Source: Saprospiraceae bacterium (GTDB taxonomy: Bacteria; Bacteroidota; Bacteroidia; Chitinophagales; Saprospiraceae). From it: a stretch of DNA of 37,151 nt. Within the stretch, counting starts at the first letter, position 1; each line of letters begins with the position of its first letter. The notes under the pieces are model-generated. The model saw nothing but the letters and a program-made list of their open reading frames with translations. It searched no databases and was not told the origin of the DNA. Where the stretch lies: contig JAHDFB010000031.1 of assembly GCA_020628475.1 (NCBI GenBank), positions 1-37,151 on the forward strand, in the 5' to 3' direction. Position numbers and translations under genes: made by a program. Positions 24,217 through 32,424 of this stretch are shown in pieces.

Positions 24217-25620
24217 CTATTCTCCCGATATCATTAATTTTCGAGTAGAAAAGGAAGCCCCAGAATACACCTTAACCACATAAACACCTGGGCTAAGATT
24301 AAAACGAAGTTCTGCCTGATTAGCCGTGTAGCTAACCTGCGGTGCAAGCGTAGCACCTTGAAGGTCGTATAATTCCACCTGATCAATACCTCGATCACTA
24401 GAAATGATACATGAACTTATTGAAGGATTCGGAAATACTACTATATCTAAGCTTACATCTAATTCCTCATTCAATACTGGAGTCAAACAATTCGTTTCCG
24501 GACCTTTTAACAAGAAAAATCCTTCTTGCATATCGGAAACAATAATATTTCCGGATGGTAAAAACGGATAAACTCCCCATGATCCTTCATAACTATTTCG
24601 AGCATCAATAGTACTTGTAGGATAAAAAGATTCTCGTTGTGGATTTTCTGGATCCGTTAAGTCGTACACCTGTAAACCATCATAGTAATAAGAAACGTAT
24701 AATTTCCCACAATGTACGATTTGATTATGTGCTATTGAAAAAGGACTTTCATTTCCAGCATCAAATAAACTACTTCCGATTTCCATACCATTGAAATCAT
24801 TAACGTGAACCACCTTCATATCCGTCCCCCATGTTTCATCTGCGAAGTAGTAATATTCCAAATCTTCTGTTGGCCAACCACTATGATTGTATCCTGATTG
24901 CGGATAATCAAATGAAGAGAATCGATCTAATAAAACAGGATCATCTCCAGAAAAATCAACAACAAACAAACCATCACCACCACAATTTAAAAACGCTTTA
25001 TCATTATCAATATAGCCATCATGTACATGACCGAAAGATTCACCACCAATAACACCATATTGGCCTATTTTAACAGGATCCACGGGATCTTCAAGGGTAT
25101 AAATTTTGAGCGCCTTGTAGCCAGAATCTCCACCTTTTGAGGCAAAAGAATACAATTTGGCTGCGGTGGTGTCAATAAATATATTATGCGTTCGTTCGAT
25201 CAAATCGTCATCGTCATAAACTACTTCAATTGATTCGGGTAATCCAGAAATATCGATAATTTGCAAGGTCGAATTCGTTCCGCCACCACTTTCATCAGCT
25301 ACAGCATATAGATAGCCATTGAAATCATGATAATCCCGATGTACGATATGCGGACCTGCCGAAGCACCTTCAATAAATTCTCGTTCGAACACATTATCTG
25401 GATCTGTAACGTCTAAAATATGGGTACCCATTGTGGATCCAATCACTGCGTATTCATGACCATTCATTACAAATCCCCATACTTCATTGTATGTATTATT
25501 ATATTGAGATCCTGCTGGTAAGTTAGGATCAGACCAGGTTGCCAAAAGCTCTAATTGGTCTTGTGCCATAAGGGGGCTTACGCCCAAAATAAATACTAAA
25601 ATGGAAAAGAAAAAACGCAT
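24217..25620 (-). CDS. Choice-of-anchor-B family protein with LVIVD-type repeats and T9SS sorting domain
   Basis: This 467-residue secreted protein has a signal peptide (MRFFFSILVFILGVSPLMAQ) and a beta-propeller-like body with repeated LHIxDVTDPxxP-type turns: THILDVTDPDN, LQIIDISGLPES, LFVVDFSGDDP and LQVYDLTDPENPQ. EVWGFVMNGHEYAVIGSTMGTHILDV and RTHNIFIDTTAAKLY are characteristic of choice-of-anchor-B proteins. From about residue 390, VFPNPSIS to STRKLMISGE is a type A T9SS sorting domain. The role of the family is unknown; surface binding or scaffold functions are usual guesses. The signal-peptide codons for ILGVSPL contain the 18-base word shared with 19334-19351. Confidence 0.9.
   Translation of the reverse strand: MRFFFSILVFILGVSPLMAQDQLELLATWSDPNLPAGSQYNNTYNEVWGFVMNGHEYAVIGSTMGTHILDVTDPDNVFEREFIEGASAGPHIVHRDYHDFNGYLYAVADESGGGTNSTLQIIDISGLPESIEVVYDDDDLIERTHNIFIDTTAAKLYSFASKGGDSGYKALKIYTLEDPVDPVKIGQYGVIGGESFGHVHDGYIDNDKAFLNCGGDGLFVVDFSGDDPVLLDRFSSFDYPQSGYNHSGWPTEDLEYYYFADETWGTDMKVVHVNDFNGMEIGSSLFDAGNESPFSIAHNQIVHCGKLYVSYYYDGLQVYDLTDPENPQRESFYPTSTIDARNSYEGSWGVYPFLPSGNIIVSDMQEGFFLLKGPETNCLTPVLNEELDVSLDIVVFPNPSISSCIISSDRGIDQVELYDLQGATLAPQVSYTANQAELRFNLSPGVYVVKVYSGASFSTRKLMISGE
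25574..25591. repeat. 18-base word shared with 19334-19351, inside a signal-peptide coding region
   Basis: GGGCTTACGCCCAAAATA is identical to the copy at 19334. On the minus strand it encodes part of the hydrophobic core and end of the signal peptide of the choice-of-anchor-B protein. A near copy (16 of 18) lies on the plus strand at 34109-34126. Confidence 0.6.
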
Positions 25621-25731
25621 AGGTAAAAGGATTTCTGTAAATATAACTTGAATTCAAGCATCTGCTTATAAAGTTTTCAAAATATTAAAAGCTTAGTCGC
25701 AGAAAATGCAAAAACGCTTATATTGGCGCAC

Positions 25732-27540
25732 ATGAAAGAAAATGGAAGTTCCATACATCACATTTTAAAAACGACCTTCGGATATGATCAGTTTAGGCCT
25801 GGTCAAGAAGAAGTGATTCAACACATCTTGAACAAAAAAGATGCTCTGGTCATCATGCCAACAGGAGGCGGCAAATCGATTTGTTACCAAATACCTGCTC
25901 TGGCATCGGAGGGATTGACCGTCGTAATCTCACCTTTAATTGCATTGATGGAAGATCAGGTCGAATCCTTACGTCAAAACGGTGTAGAAGCCGCCGCCTT
26001 GAATAGTAGTTTGAGTCGGGACGAACAATTAATGGTGCATCATAAAATCAAGTCCAAAACACTGAAATTACTGTATGTTTCTCCGGAAAGAATCAATACT
26101 GACTCTTTTTACCAATACATGAAAACGCTGGACATTTCTTTCTTTGCGATTGATGAGGCTCATTGTGTCTCTATCTGGGGAAATGATTTCCGTTCTGATT
26201 ATGTGGCCTTAAAAAATCTGAAACTACAATTTCCGCAGATCCCCATCATTGCTTTGACAGCTACGGCTGACGAAGCAACGCGTGAAGATATTAAGAATCA
26301 ACTCAACATTCAGTCATCCAAACTATTCTTGAGTTCCTTTGAACGAGATAATATTTTCTTAAAATCAATGCCTGCCAAGGATCGAATAAAATACATTACT
26401 CGTTTTATTTTCAATCAACAAGGAGGGGCTGGCATTGTCTATTGTCTCAGTCGAAAAAGCACGGAATCCATTGCTCAAAAACTACAAAAAGCCGGAATCC
26501 AAGCAGGCTTTTACCATGCAGGTATGAATCAAGAGGATCGATCACAGGTCCAACGTAATTTTCAGAATGATAATATTCAGGTAATTTGTGCGACCATTGC
26601 CTTTGGCATGGGAATCGACAAGTCAAACATTCGTTTTGTTGTACACTATAATATGCCCAAGAATATTGAATCCTACTACCAAGAAATTGGAAGGGCTGGA
26701 CGAGATGGCCATATATCTTCGACGATACTATTCAGTAATTACAATGACTACCTACAATTGCAACAATTTATTGATTCCAGTGAAGCCAATGCCACCTTTA
26801 AACAAGTACAAACGGCCAAACTCAATAGGATGTGGGAATATGCGAGTGGCTATGAATGTCGCACCAATTTTATTCTCAACTATTTTGGCGAATACAAACA
26901 GGAGCCTTGTGGACGATGTGACAATTGTAAACAACCACCGATAAAATTTGACGGTACTATCTTGGCCCAAAAAGCCTTATCGGCAGTCACTCGAAGTAAT
27001 CAGTCCATCGGAATGGAATTATTAATCAACGTATTAAGAGGATCTGGCATGCGTGAAATTTATGCACGTGATCTTCATACCATTAAAACTTTTGGAGCTG
27101 GACGTGATCTACCTTATCTAGATTGGAAATCGTACATCACTCAACTTATTAATCAAGGATTTTTAAGCATCAATTTTAGTCAAAACTCCGTCGTACAATT
27201 AACGCCTTTTAGTGCAGACATTCTTCAAGGTAAAAAAGCAGTAGAACTCGTTCAATTTGTCAAAGACAAAGACAAAAAGGTTGTGAAGAAACCCAGTATA
27301 TTTAGAGTGGAAGATGAACTATATGAAATCCTTAGAACTTGGAGAAATGATCTTGCTAAGAAGAAAAAAATTCCTGCCTATACGGTATTAACAAACACCA
27401 CGCTAGAAGAGTTGTCTGCCAGCAAGCCGACCGAATTGGAAGATTTGTATGAGATCAACGGTATCGGAGAAGTTAAATTTAACAAATACGGACAATCCAT
27501 CATTCAGATCATTCAGGATTACATGAATAAATCTAATTAA
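25732..27540 (+). CDS. recQ: ATP-dependent DNA helicase RecQ
   Basis: RecQ unwinds DNA 3' to 5' in recombination and fork repair. I place the start at the ATG 25732 rather than the TTG at 25723; the product is 602 residues, typical length. Walker A PTGGGKS is at residues 43-49, the DEAH box at 141-144, and helicase motif VI (YYQEIGRAGRDG) is intact. The zinc site is C376, C393, C396 and C399, followed by the winged helix, and an HRDC domain ends the protein (about 522-602, LYEINGIGEVKFNKYG). The aromatic loop after DEAH reads CVSIWGNDFRSDY where most RecQ proteins have C(I/V)SxWGHDFRPxY; Asn replaces the usual His. It is transcribed alone from a region divergent from the choice-of-anchor-B gene. 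Confidence 0.96.
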   Translation: MKENGSSIHHILKTTFGYDQFRPGQEEVIQHILNKKDALVIMPTGGGKSICYQIPALASEGLTVVISPLIALMEDQVESLRQNGVEAAALNSSLSRDEQLMVHHKIKSKTLKLLYVSPERINTDSFYQYMKTLDISFFAIDEAHCVSIWGNDFRSDYVALKNLKLQFPQIPIIALTATADEATREDIKNQLNIQSSKLFLSSFERDNIFLKSMPAKDRIKYITRFIFNQQGGAGIVYCLSRKSTESIAQKLQKAGIQAGFYHAGMNQEDRSQVQRNFQNDNIQVICATIAFGMGIDKSNIRFVVHYNMPKNIESYYQEIGRAGRDGHISSTILFSNYNDYLQLQQFIDSSEANATFKQVQTAKLNRMWEYASGYECRTNFILNYFGEYKQEPCGRCDNCKQPPIKFDGTILAQKALSAVTRSNQSIGMELLINVLRGSGMREIYARDLHTIKTFGAGRDLPYLDWKSYITQLINQGFLSINFSQNSVVQLTPFSADILQGKKAVELVQFVKDKDKKVVKKPSIFRVEDELYEILRTWRNDLAKKKKIPAYTVLTNTTLEELSASKPTELEDLYEINGIGEVKFNKYGQSIIQIIQDYMNKSN

Positions 27541-27578
27541 TCTAGGAAAACAAGAATAAAGCTATAAGCTTATTTGGT

Positions 27579-27586
27579 TATCTTTA
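27579..27586 (+). promoter_or_regulatory. Candidate -7 box three bases before the start codon
   Basis: TATCTTTA is identical to the box at 7381-7388 and ends three bases before the ATG at 27590. If it is a promoter the transcript is nearly leaderless. Confidence 0.3.
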
Positions 27587-27589
27587 GGC

Positions 27590-28258
27590 ATGGAAAACGA
27601 AGAGGAATACTTTAAGGAATATTATAAAAAAGAGAAGCTAGAAATCGACAATGACATCTTTGCACATGAAGATGATCGTAGAGGTCGTCCAGAATTTTTC
27701 ATGCCTCCAGGAACCGAAGTATTGAAACTAGAATCTTATCTCGAAATAGATGTAGGTCTTCGCTCAAAAGATAAACGGTTTAGAAGGGTGTCAGCTATAT
27801 TCAGTATCATTTGGAACCTTATCGCAGGCACGATTATGTTCGTTTCCGTCACTGGAAATATTCCAATGGGCATGGCCATTACCTCTGTATTCTTAATCGT
27901 GGGATTTATCCTTTTCATACAAACCTTAAAATTGTATATCAATAAAAAAAAGGTAATCATTGAAAATGGTAAAATTAAAATTTCGGAAAAACCAATCAAC
28001 CTCTTTACGAGATATCTAGAAATACCTACTACTAAAATTAAACAACTATATACGAGCAAGTATTTCACCGGGGTAACCGTCAATGATCAAAGAATCATGG
28101 CCTATTCCTTATCGGCGGTGACCGATGACAATAAAATCATTCGATTAGTAAAAGAAAGTAATATTGATACAGTTCTATATTTAGAACAAGAAATTGAACG
28201 CTTTTTGGACATCAAGGATGAAGCTGTATATGGTGAAATACTTAAAAAGGATGAATAA
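27590..28258 (+). CDS. Membrane protein of unknown function with two helices
   Basis: I do not recognise this 222-residue protein. An acidic, charged N-terminus of about 65 residues (MENEEEYFKEYYKKEK, then HEDDRRGRPEFFMPPG) precedes two membrane helices at about 67-87 and 91-116. The rest is soluble and strand-rich (KVIIENGKIKISEK, RYLEIPTTKIKQLYTSKYFTG, QRIMAYSLSAVTDDNKIIRLVKE), recalling bacterial PH-like domains, which often follow two membrane helices. That assignment is only a resemblance. Its last eight bases overlap the start of the DinB-like gene (ATGAATAA), so the two are probably translated together. Confidence 0.7.
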   Translation: MENEEEYFKEYYKKEKLEIDNDIFAHEDDRRGRPEFFMPPGTEVLKLESYLEIDVGLRSKDKRFRRVSAIFSIIWNLIAGTIMFVSVTGNIPMGMAITSVFLIVGFILFIQTLKLYINKKKVIIENGKIKISEKPINLFTRYLEIPTTKIKQLYTSKYFTGVTVNDQRIMAYSLSAVTDDNKIIRLVKESNIDTVLYLEQEIERFLDIKDEAVYGEILKKDE

Positions 28259-28838
28259 TTATATCGTATCTGTACAAAAGCAATTTCGATACTATAAACA
28301 GCTTGCAGAAAAAGCCATGGAACAATTGGATGACGATCAATTGCTTCAGACACAGTATTCGATCGATTCTTCTCGTTATAATAGCTCTATAGCGCTCATT
28401 GTAAAACACATCAGTGGTAATATGTTATCCCGATGGACCAACTTCTATACTGAAGATGGAGAAAAACCATGGAGAAACCGAGACAATGAATTTCTAGATG
28501 ACATCGAATCCAGAACTCAAATGGAAACTATTTGGGAGAAAGGTTGGGAATGTCTATTCAACATTATCGATCAGTTAAAAGAAGAAGATTTAAGTAAAAC
28601 GGTCTATATCCGGAATATAGGGCATGAAGTCAGTGAGGCAATTCATCGGCAGATGATGCATTATGCCTATCACATCGGTCAAATCGTCCTCATTGCAAAA
28701 ATGTATCGAGGTGATCAATGGCAAAGTCTGTCCATTCCTTTGGGCGAAAGCCAACAATACAATCAAGAAAAATTCAGTCAAGAAAAATCCAAAGGACATT
28801 TTACGGATAGCCTACTCAAGAAAAACCCTCCAAAATAA
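28251..28838 (+). CDS. DinB-like/DUF1572 family protein
   Basis: This 195-residue protein is a four-helix-bundle member of the DinB/YfiT superfamily, closest to DUF1572. I use the ATG at 28251, where MNNYIVSVQKQFRYYKQLAEKA fits the family's first helix; the open frame upstream to 28194 lies within the preceding gene. The VKHISGN segment provides the first metal-binding histidine, and HRQMMHYAYHIGQIV provides the later His pair, so a metal site is likely. Known relatives act as metal-dependent thiol transferases, but many remain uncharacterised. It overlaps the upstream membrane-protein gene by eight bases and ends 15 bases from the convergent secreted-protein gene. Confidence 0.85.
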   Translation: MNNYIVSVQKQFRYYKQLAEKAMEQLDDDQLLQTQYSIDSSRYNSSIALIVKHISGNMLSRWTNFYTEDGEKPWRNRDNEFLDDIESRTQMETIWEKGWECLFNIIDQLKEEDLSKTVYIRNIGHEVSEAIHRQMMHYAYHIGQIVLIAKMYRGDQWQSLSIPLGESQQYNQEKFSQEKSKGHFTDSLLKKNPPK

Positions 28839-28853
28839 TACGAAGCTCTATAA

Positions 28854-29765
28854 TTACTTGCCTCGTTTAGCTTTTGCCGCTTCCCGCTCTAAGCGCTTTT
28901 TTTCTTGTTCTTCTAACATCACTTCATATAATTCGTGATACTCTACGACCAGTTTGGCAAACTCAGGATATCGCATTTGACTGGCTCTTTTCTTTTTATT
29001 CCCTACATCTTTACGAGCCGTCTTTCCTCTTTTCTTCGTTCTAGCGCCATCCAACTCTTTTTTTACACCATATTTTCTTCTAAATGGTCGACAATCACCA
29101 AAAATAATCGGTGTGAAGTTGAGAAATTGATCATAACTTATCCTAAATGCAGGAGCATCCCCTACCTTGACAAAATAGTATTCTTCAAACTCATCGTAAT
29201 CTACTCTATTTCTAGATAATTCTTCGATTGGACTTCCTATAGGCGCGACTTCTGTCCCCTCTTCAAAGTTAGGACTTAGATACACGCGCAATCGATCTCC
29301 CAAACCTACACTGACCAATTGTAATAGATAAGAGTCTTCCCTATATTTTGATTTAAACGGAACACCCTGTTTATGAGTAACCTCAACTTGCTCATAAATG
29401 ACGGTTTCCGTTTGTTTGGTAGATTCAATAACCGTATACTCCTCATACTCATCGCTCATATCTACAATTTCCGTCTCCTCTTCAAATACTGGAACTTCCC
29501 CTCGAGGGATTTCAATCGAAAGAATATCTTCTGGATAGTACTCTACCTGCTCACCCTTGTCGTTAATGAGATAGAACACATCTGGAATTTCTTCTGGATC
29601 AAAAGCAGAAGTGTCATAAGTCATGATCATTTCTGCGCTGTCCATGGTGACTAATTTAACGGTTCCATTAGCACTAAAATAGCCTTGAGACGCTGCGGAA
29701 AATTGTTGAGCGTGAGAAGCTTGATAGCTTATCAAAGCCAGTATAAAAAGTATGTATTTATTCAT
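28854..29765 (-). CDS. Secreted protein of unknown function with basic C-terminus
   Basis: I do not recognise this 303-residue protein. A signal peptide ends at SHAQ (residue 20). The mature part starts with a beta-rich segment (GTVKLVTMDSAEMIMTYD, then DKGEQVEYYPEDILSIEI), similar in feel to DUF-type envelope proteins of this phylum whose start asks for a KLVTxDG-like strand. An acidic stretch (EEETEIVDMSDEYEEYTVIE) follows, and the C-terminus is strongly basic and coiled-coil-like (GARTKKRGKTARKDVGNKKKR, EEQEKKRLEREAAKAKRGK). The charge asymmetry is unusual for a secreted protein. No sorting domain or lipobox is seen, so a periplasmic location is likely. Confidence 0.7.
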   Translation of the reverse strand: MNKYILFILALISYQASHAQQFSAASQGYFSANGTVKLVTMDSAEMIMTYDTSAFDPEEIPDVFYLINDKGEQVEYYPEDILSIEIPRGEVPVFEEETEIVDMSDEYEEYTVIESTKQTETVIYEQVEVTHKQGVPFKSKYREDSYLLQLVSVGLGDRLRVYLSPNFEEGTEVAPIGSPIEELSRNRVDYDEFEEYYFVKVGDAPAFRISYDQFLNFTPIIFGDCRPFRRKYGVKKELDGARTKKRGKTARKDVGNKKKRASQMRYPEFAKLVVEYHELYEVMLEEQEKKRLEREAAKAKRGK

Positions 29766-29803
29766 TATGTTTATATTAAAAAATCAAATCTACTATAACT
29801 AAA

Positions 29804-29835
29804 CAAAAAAGTCAGTGTAAAAATTTTACACTGAC
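29804..29835 (-). terminator. Rho-independent terminator after the E2 gene
   Basis: GTCAGTGTAAAA-a-TTTTACACTGAC is a perfect 12-bp inverted repeat. On the minus strand it is followed by TTTTTTG, so it should stop transcription coming from the E2 gene (stop at 29871). Confidence 0.85.
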
Positions 29836-29870
29836 CAATTTTATGATTTTCTTATAGCTTTTTTGACAAA

Positions 29871-31109
29871 TTACACGATCAATCTTAAAGGTTGTTCCAA
29901 CATAGAGCGGAATGTCTGTAAGAATTGAGCACCTGTTGCTCCATCTACTACTCTGTGATCACAAGAAAGGGTTACTTTCATCACGTTTCCAACAACGATC
30001 TCGCCATTCTTAACAACTGGTTTTTGGAAAATGGATCCAACTGCCATTATACAAGCATCCGGTGGATTAATAATCGCCGTGAATTCATCAATACCAAACA
30101 TCCCTAGATTCGAGATAGTAAAGGTATTTCCAGACATCTCCTCTGGCGTCAATTTCTTTTCTTTCGCTTTACCTGCTAAAGCTCGAACTTCTTGATTAAT
30201 CATCGATAAAGATTTCAAATCAGTATCGCGGACCACTGGTACTAAAAGTCCATCTGGCACTGCTACAGCTACTCCGATATGAATATCTTCATGATAACTT
30301 ATTTTATCACCATGCCAAGAAGAATTGATTCTTGGGTTTTTTCTGAGAGCCATAGCCGCAGCTTTCACAACAAGATCATTGAATGATATGCGCACATCTC
30401 CAGCGTCATTGATTTCTTTTCTTGCTTTGACCGCATTATCCATATCGATTTCGATCGTCAGATAGAAATGGGGTGCCCCAAATTTGGATTCACCCAAACG
30501 CCTCGCGATAACCTTTCTCATTTGACTTACCGGAACATCTCCGTATTGGAAATCACTATCCACGCGCAACGATTGCTTTGATACTGCTGTATTTGAAGTA
30601 CTAGATGCTGCCGTACCATTTGCAATAAACGACTCAACATCTTTTTTGATGACTCTTCCATTGTCTCCACTTCCTGCGATCTTCGAAATATCTACCCCTG
30701 CCTCTTTAGCAATGGACTTCGCAAGCGGAGAAGCCTTTACTCGTGTATCTTCTGAAGCAACGGATACAGCCGTAGCCGCAGGTGCTTGAACTTCCTCCTT
30801 CACTTCTTCTTTTGTCTCTTCCTTAGGAGCCTCTGCTTGTTGTGCAGCCTCTAAAGCCGCTTTATAATCCTCTCCGTTTTCACCGATTACAGCCAAAATT
30901 CCATCTACTGCAATAGGACCTTCTTTCACGCCGATATATAACAAATAGCCTTCATGAAAGCTTTCTAATTCCATCGTCGCTTTATCCGTTTCGACCTCAG
31001 CTAAAACATCGCCCGGCGCCACTTTATCACCCACTTTTGCCAACCAACCTACGATATTTCCTTCTTCCATCGTATCGCTCATTCTTGGCATTTTAATTAC
31101 TTCAGCCAT
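29871..31109 (-). CDS. Dihydrolipoamide acyltransferase (E2), probably of pyruvate dehydrogenase
   Basis: E2 is the core of 2-oxoacid dehydrogenase complexes, passing an acyl group from lipoate to CoA. The 412-residue protein has one lipoyl domain (residues 1-80, with EVETDKATMELES and lipoyl-lysine K43), a flexible Ala/Glu/Lys-rich linker, a peripheral-subunit-binding domain (about 128-166, VKASPLAKSIAKEAGVDISKIAGSG), and the catalytic domain. The active-site HRVVDG motif puts H385 and D389 near the end. The lipoyl sequence MPRMSDTMEEGNIVGWLAKVGD and the sequence ISNLGMFGIDEFTAIINPP are typical of pyruvate rather than oxoglutarate enzymes. E1 and E3 genes are not in the window. It is a single gene with its own terminator. 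Confidence 0.93.
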   Translation of the reverse strand: MAEVIKMPRMSDTMEEGNIVGWLAKVGDKVAPGDVLAEVETDKATMELESFHEGYLLYIGVKEGPIAVDGILAVIGENGEDYKAALEAAQQAEAPKEETKEEVKEEVQAPAATAVSVASEDTRVKASPLAKSIAKEAGVDISKIAGSGDNGRVIKKDVESFIANGTAASSTSNTAVSKQSLRVDSDFQYGDVPVSQMRKVIARRLGESKFGAPHFYLTIEIDMDNAVKARKEINDAGDVRISFNDLVVKAAAMALRKNPRINSSWHGDKISYHEDIHIGVAVAVPDGLLVPVVRDTDLKSLSMINQEVRALAGKAKEKKLTPEEMSGNTFTISNLGMFGIDEFTAIINPPDACIMAVGSIFQKPVVKNGEIVVGNVMKVTLSCDHRVVDGATGAQFLQTFRSMLEQPLRLIV

Positions 31110-31194
31110 AATTTTGTTCTGTTTTATCTTTGTGATTTACGTTTGATTAATTTTCCCGCGAATATACTAAGCTTTCTCGAATTAGAAAGTAAAT

Positions 31195-31222
31195 AGCCTT
31201 TCAGAATGTAATCTGAAAGGCT
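31195..31222 (-). terminator. Likely terminator after the DoxX-like gene
   Basis: AGCCTTTCAGA-atgtaa-TCTGAAAGGCT is a perfect 11-bp stem 36 bases after the stop of the DoxX-like gene. The following minus-strand sequence ATTTACTTTCT is only moderately T-rich. Confidence 0.65.
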
Positions 31223-31257
31223 CCTTTATTTCATGTAACAAATGATTTGTGATTTAG

Positions 31258-31635
31258 TTATTCAACCAAGCCTTTTATCCGATCTTGATGCGAAAAAGCA
31301 ACAATAACACCTAAGACAAAAGTCAGTATCCATGCTGGATTTCCTGGAAAATCATGCGCAAAATGGAAAAAGGCAATATTGAATAAAATAGGTGCCAAAA
31401 CCAAAAGTCCTAAAAACGATGTTTTTGGAACTAGCAATAAAATCGCACCTACAATCTCCATTACACCTAAGAACTTACCTAAATAACTGCTAAATACCGC
31501 TCCTAAAAAGTTTGCTCCATCTGGATTTTCTAAAGGTGGCATCTCCAGAAATCCAATCAACTTATTGGACCCAAAGACGAGAAAGATCAAAGCCAGCAAA
31601 TATTTTGCAATATTGAAAATAATCTTCTTGTTCAT
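31258..31635 (-). CDS. DoxX-like integral membrane protein
   Basis: This 125-residue protein has four hydrophobic helices and the layout of the DoxX/DoxD-like family: KYLLALIFLVFGSNKLIGF at the start, YLGKFLGVMEIVGAILLLVPKTSFLGLLVLAP in the middle and a last helix ILTFVLGVIVAFSH. I chose the ATG at 31635 (MNKKIIFNIAKYLL); the open frame extends to 31716 but the extra 27 residues are Cys/Tyr-rich and unlike the family. The function of these small proteins is mostly unknown; some take part in redox balance or thiosulfate metabolism. It is upstream of the E2 gene but separated by a hairpin. Confidence 0.82.
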   Translation of the reverse strand: MNKKIIFNIAKYLLALIFLVFGSNKLIGFLEMPPLENPDGANFLGAVFSSYLGKFLGVMEIVGAILLLVPKTSFLGLLVLAPILFNIAFFHFAHDFPGNPAWILTFVLGVIVAFSHQDRIKGLVE

Positions 31636-31774
31636 TTTACAATAATTTAAAAAGTGAGAATAATATTTGCCAATATACGAATTTAAGCTCCATAATTGTT
31701 TACAACAACTATTCAAATATTTACTTTTTAATTATGTATAATCAATTTCTTGTAAACATCTTCTCAGATAATTG

Positions 31775-31782
31775 TTACTTTG
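31775..31782 (+). promoter_or_regulatory. Candidate -7 box for recR
   Basis: TTACTTTG matches 7 of 8 positions of TAnnTTTG, with a TTG at 31750-31752 upstream at a plausible distance. Initiation would be near 31790, shortly before the recR ATG at 31805. Confidence 0.4.
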
Positions 31783-31804
31783 TAGTGAAGAGATAGCTTT
31801 TATT

Positions 31805-32422
31805 ATGAAATTTTCATCCAAACTAATCGAAGACGCCGTTGACGCATTTTCACAATTACCAAGTGTTGGTAAAAAATCTGCTCTTAGACTGGTACTTCAT
31901 ATGATCAAGCGCGACAAACACTTTACTGATGAATTTACACAGGCCATTTCTAATCTTAGGCACCAAATCAAAGAATGTACGGTCTGTCATAATCTAAGTG
32001 ATGATGATATCTGTAATATTTGCAAAGATCCTCATCGTGTCAAAACTACGCTCTGCGTAGTAGAATCTATTCGAGATGTAATGGCTATCGAAGAAACGGG
32101 GCAATTTTCTGGAAAATATCATGTTTTAGGAGGAGTCATTTCTCCACTGGAAGGAATCGGATTGGATGAATTAAATATTGAAACGCTGGTTGATCGCGTT
32201 CGCAAAGAAAATATTGAAGAATTGATCATGGCCATTTCTCCCACTATCGATGGTGATACCACCATTTATTACATCACCAAAAAAGTAGAAGATCTACAAG
32301 TTAAAGTCACAACATTAGCCAGAGGTATTTCGTTTGGTGGAGAACTGGAATATGCTGACGGCCTAACGCTCGGCCGATCCATCACTTCAAGAATGCCCTA
32401 TCAAGTAAATGCTGATCTATAA
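31805..32422 (+). CDS. recR: Recombination mediator RecR
   Basis: RecR works with RecO (and RecF) to load RecA at single-stranded gaps. I use the ATG at 31805, where MKFSSKLIEDAVDAFSQLPSVGKKSALRL is a canonical RecR start with its helix-hairpin-helix; the frame upstream to 31772 adds eleven unconvincing residues. The zinc finger (CTVCHNLSDDDICNIC) follows, then the Toprim domain (LCVVESIRDVMAIEETGQFSGKYHVLGGVISPLEG) and the C-terminal Walker-B-like segment. The 205-residue length is standard. The glycosyltransferase gene starts two bases after its stop, so the two share a transcript. Confidence 0.97.
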   Translation: MKFSSKLIEDAVDAFSQLPSVGKKSALRLVLHMIKRDKHFTDEFTQAISNLRHQIKECTVCHNLSDDDICNICKDPHRVKTTLCVVESIRDVMAIEETGQFSGKYHVLGGVISPLEGIGLDELNIETLVDRVRKENIEELIMAISPTIDGDTTIYYITKKVEDLQVKVTTLARGISFGGELEYADGLTLGRSITSRMPYQVNADL

Positions 32423-32424
32423 AT

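Noticed and set aside
25723-25731. TTG start for recQ
   Set aside because: An ATG nine bases later gives a normal RecQ N-terminus.
27546-27578. Possible weak hairpin (AATAAAGCTATAAGCTTATT) after recQ
   Set aside because: The pairing is imperfect and no T run follows, so I do not call a terminator.
28194-28250. Upstream extension of the DinB-like gene
   Set aside because: It lies within the preceding gene in another frame; the ATG at 28251 fits the first helix of the family and gives an eight-base overlap.
31636-31716. Upstream extension of the DoxX-like gene
   Set aside because: The 27 extra residues are Cys/Tyr-rich and do not resemble the family; the ATG at 31635 starts the first membrane helix.
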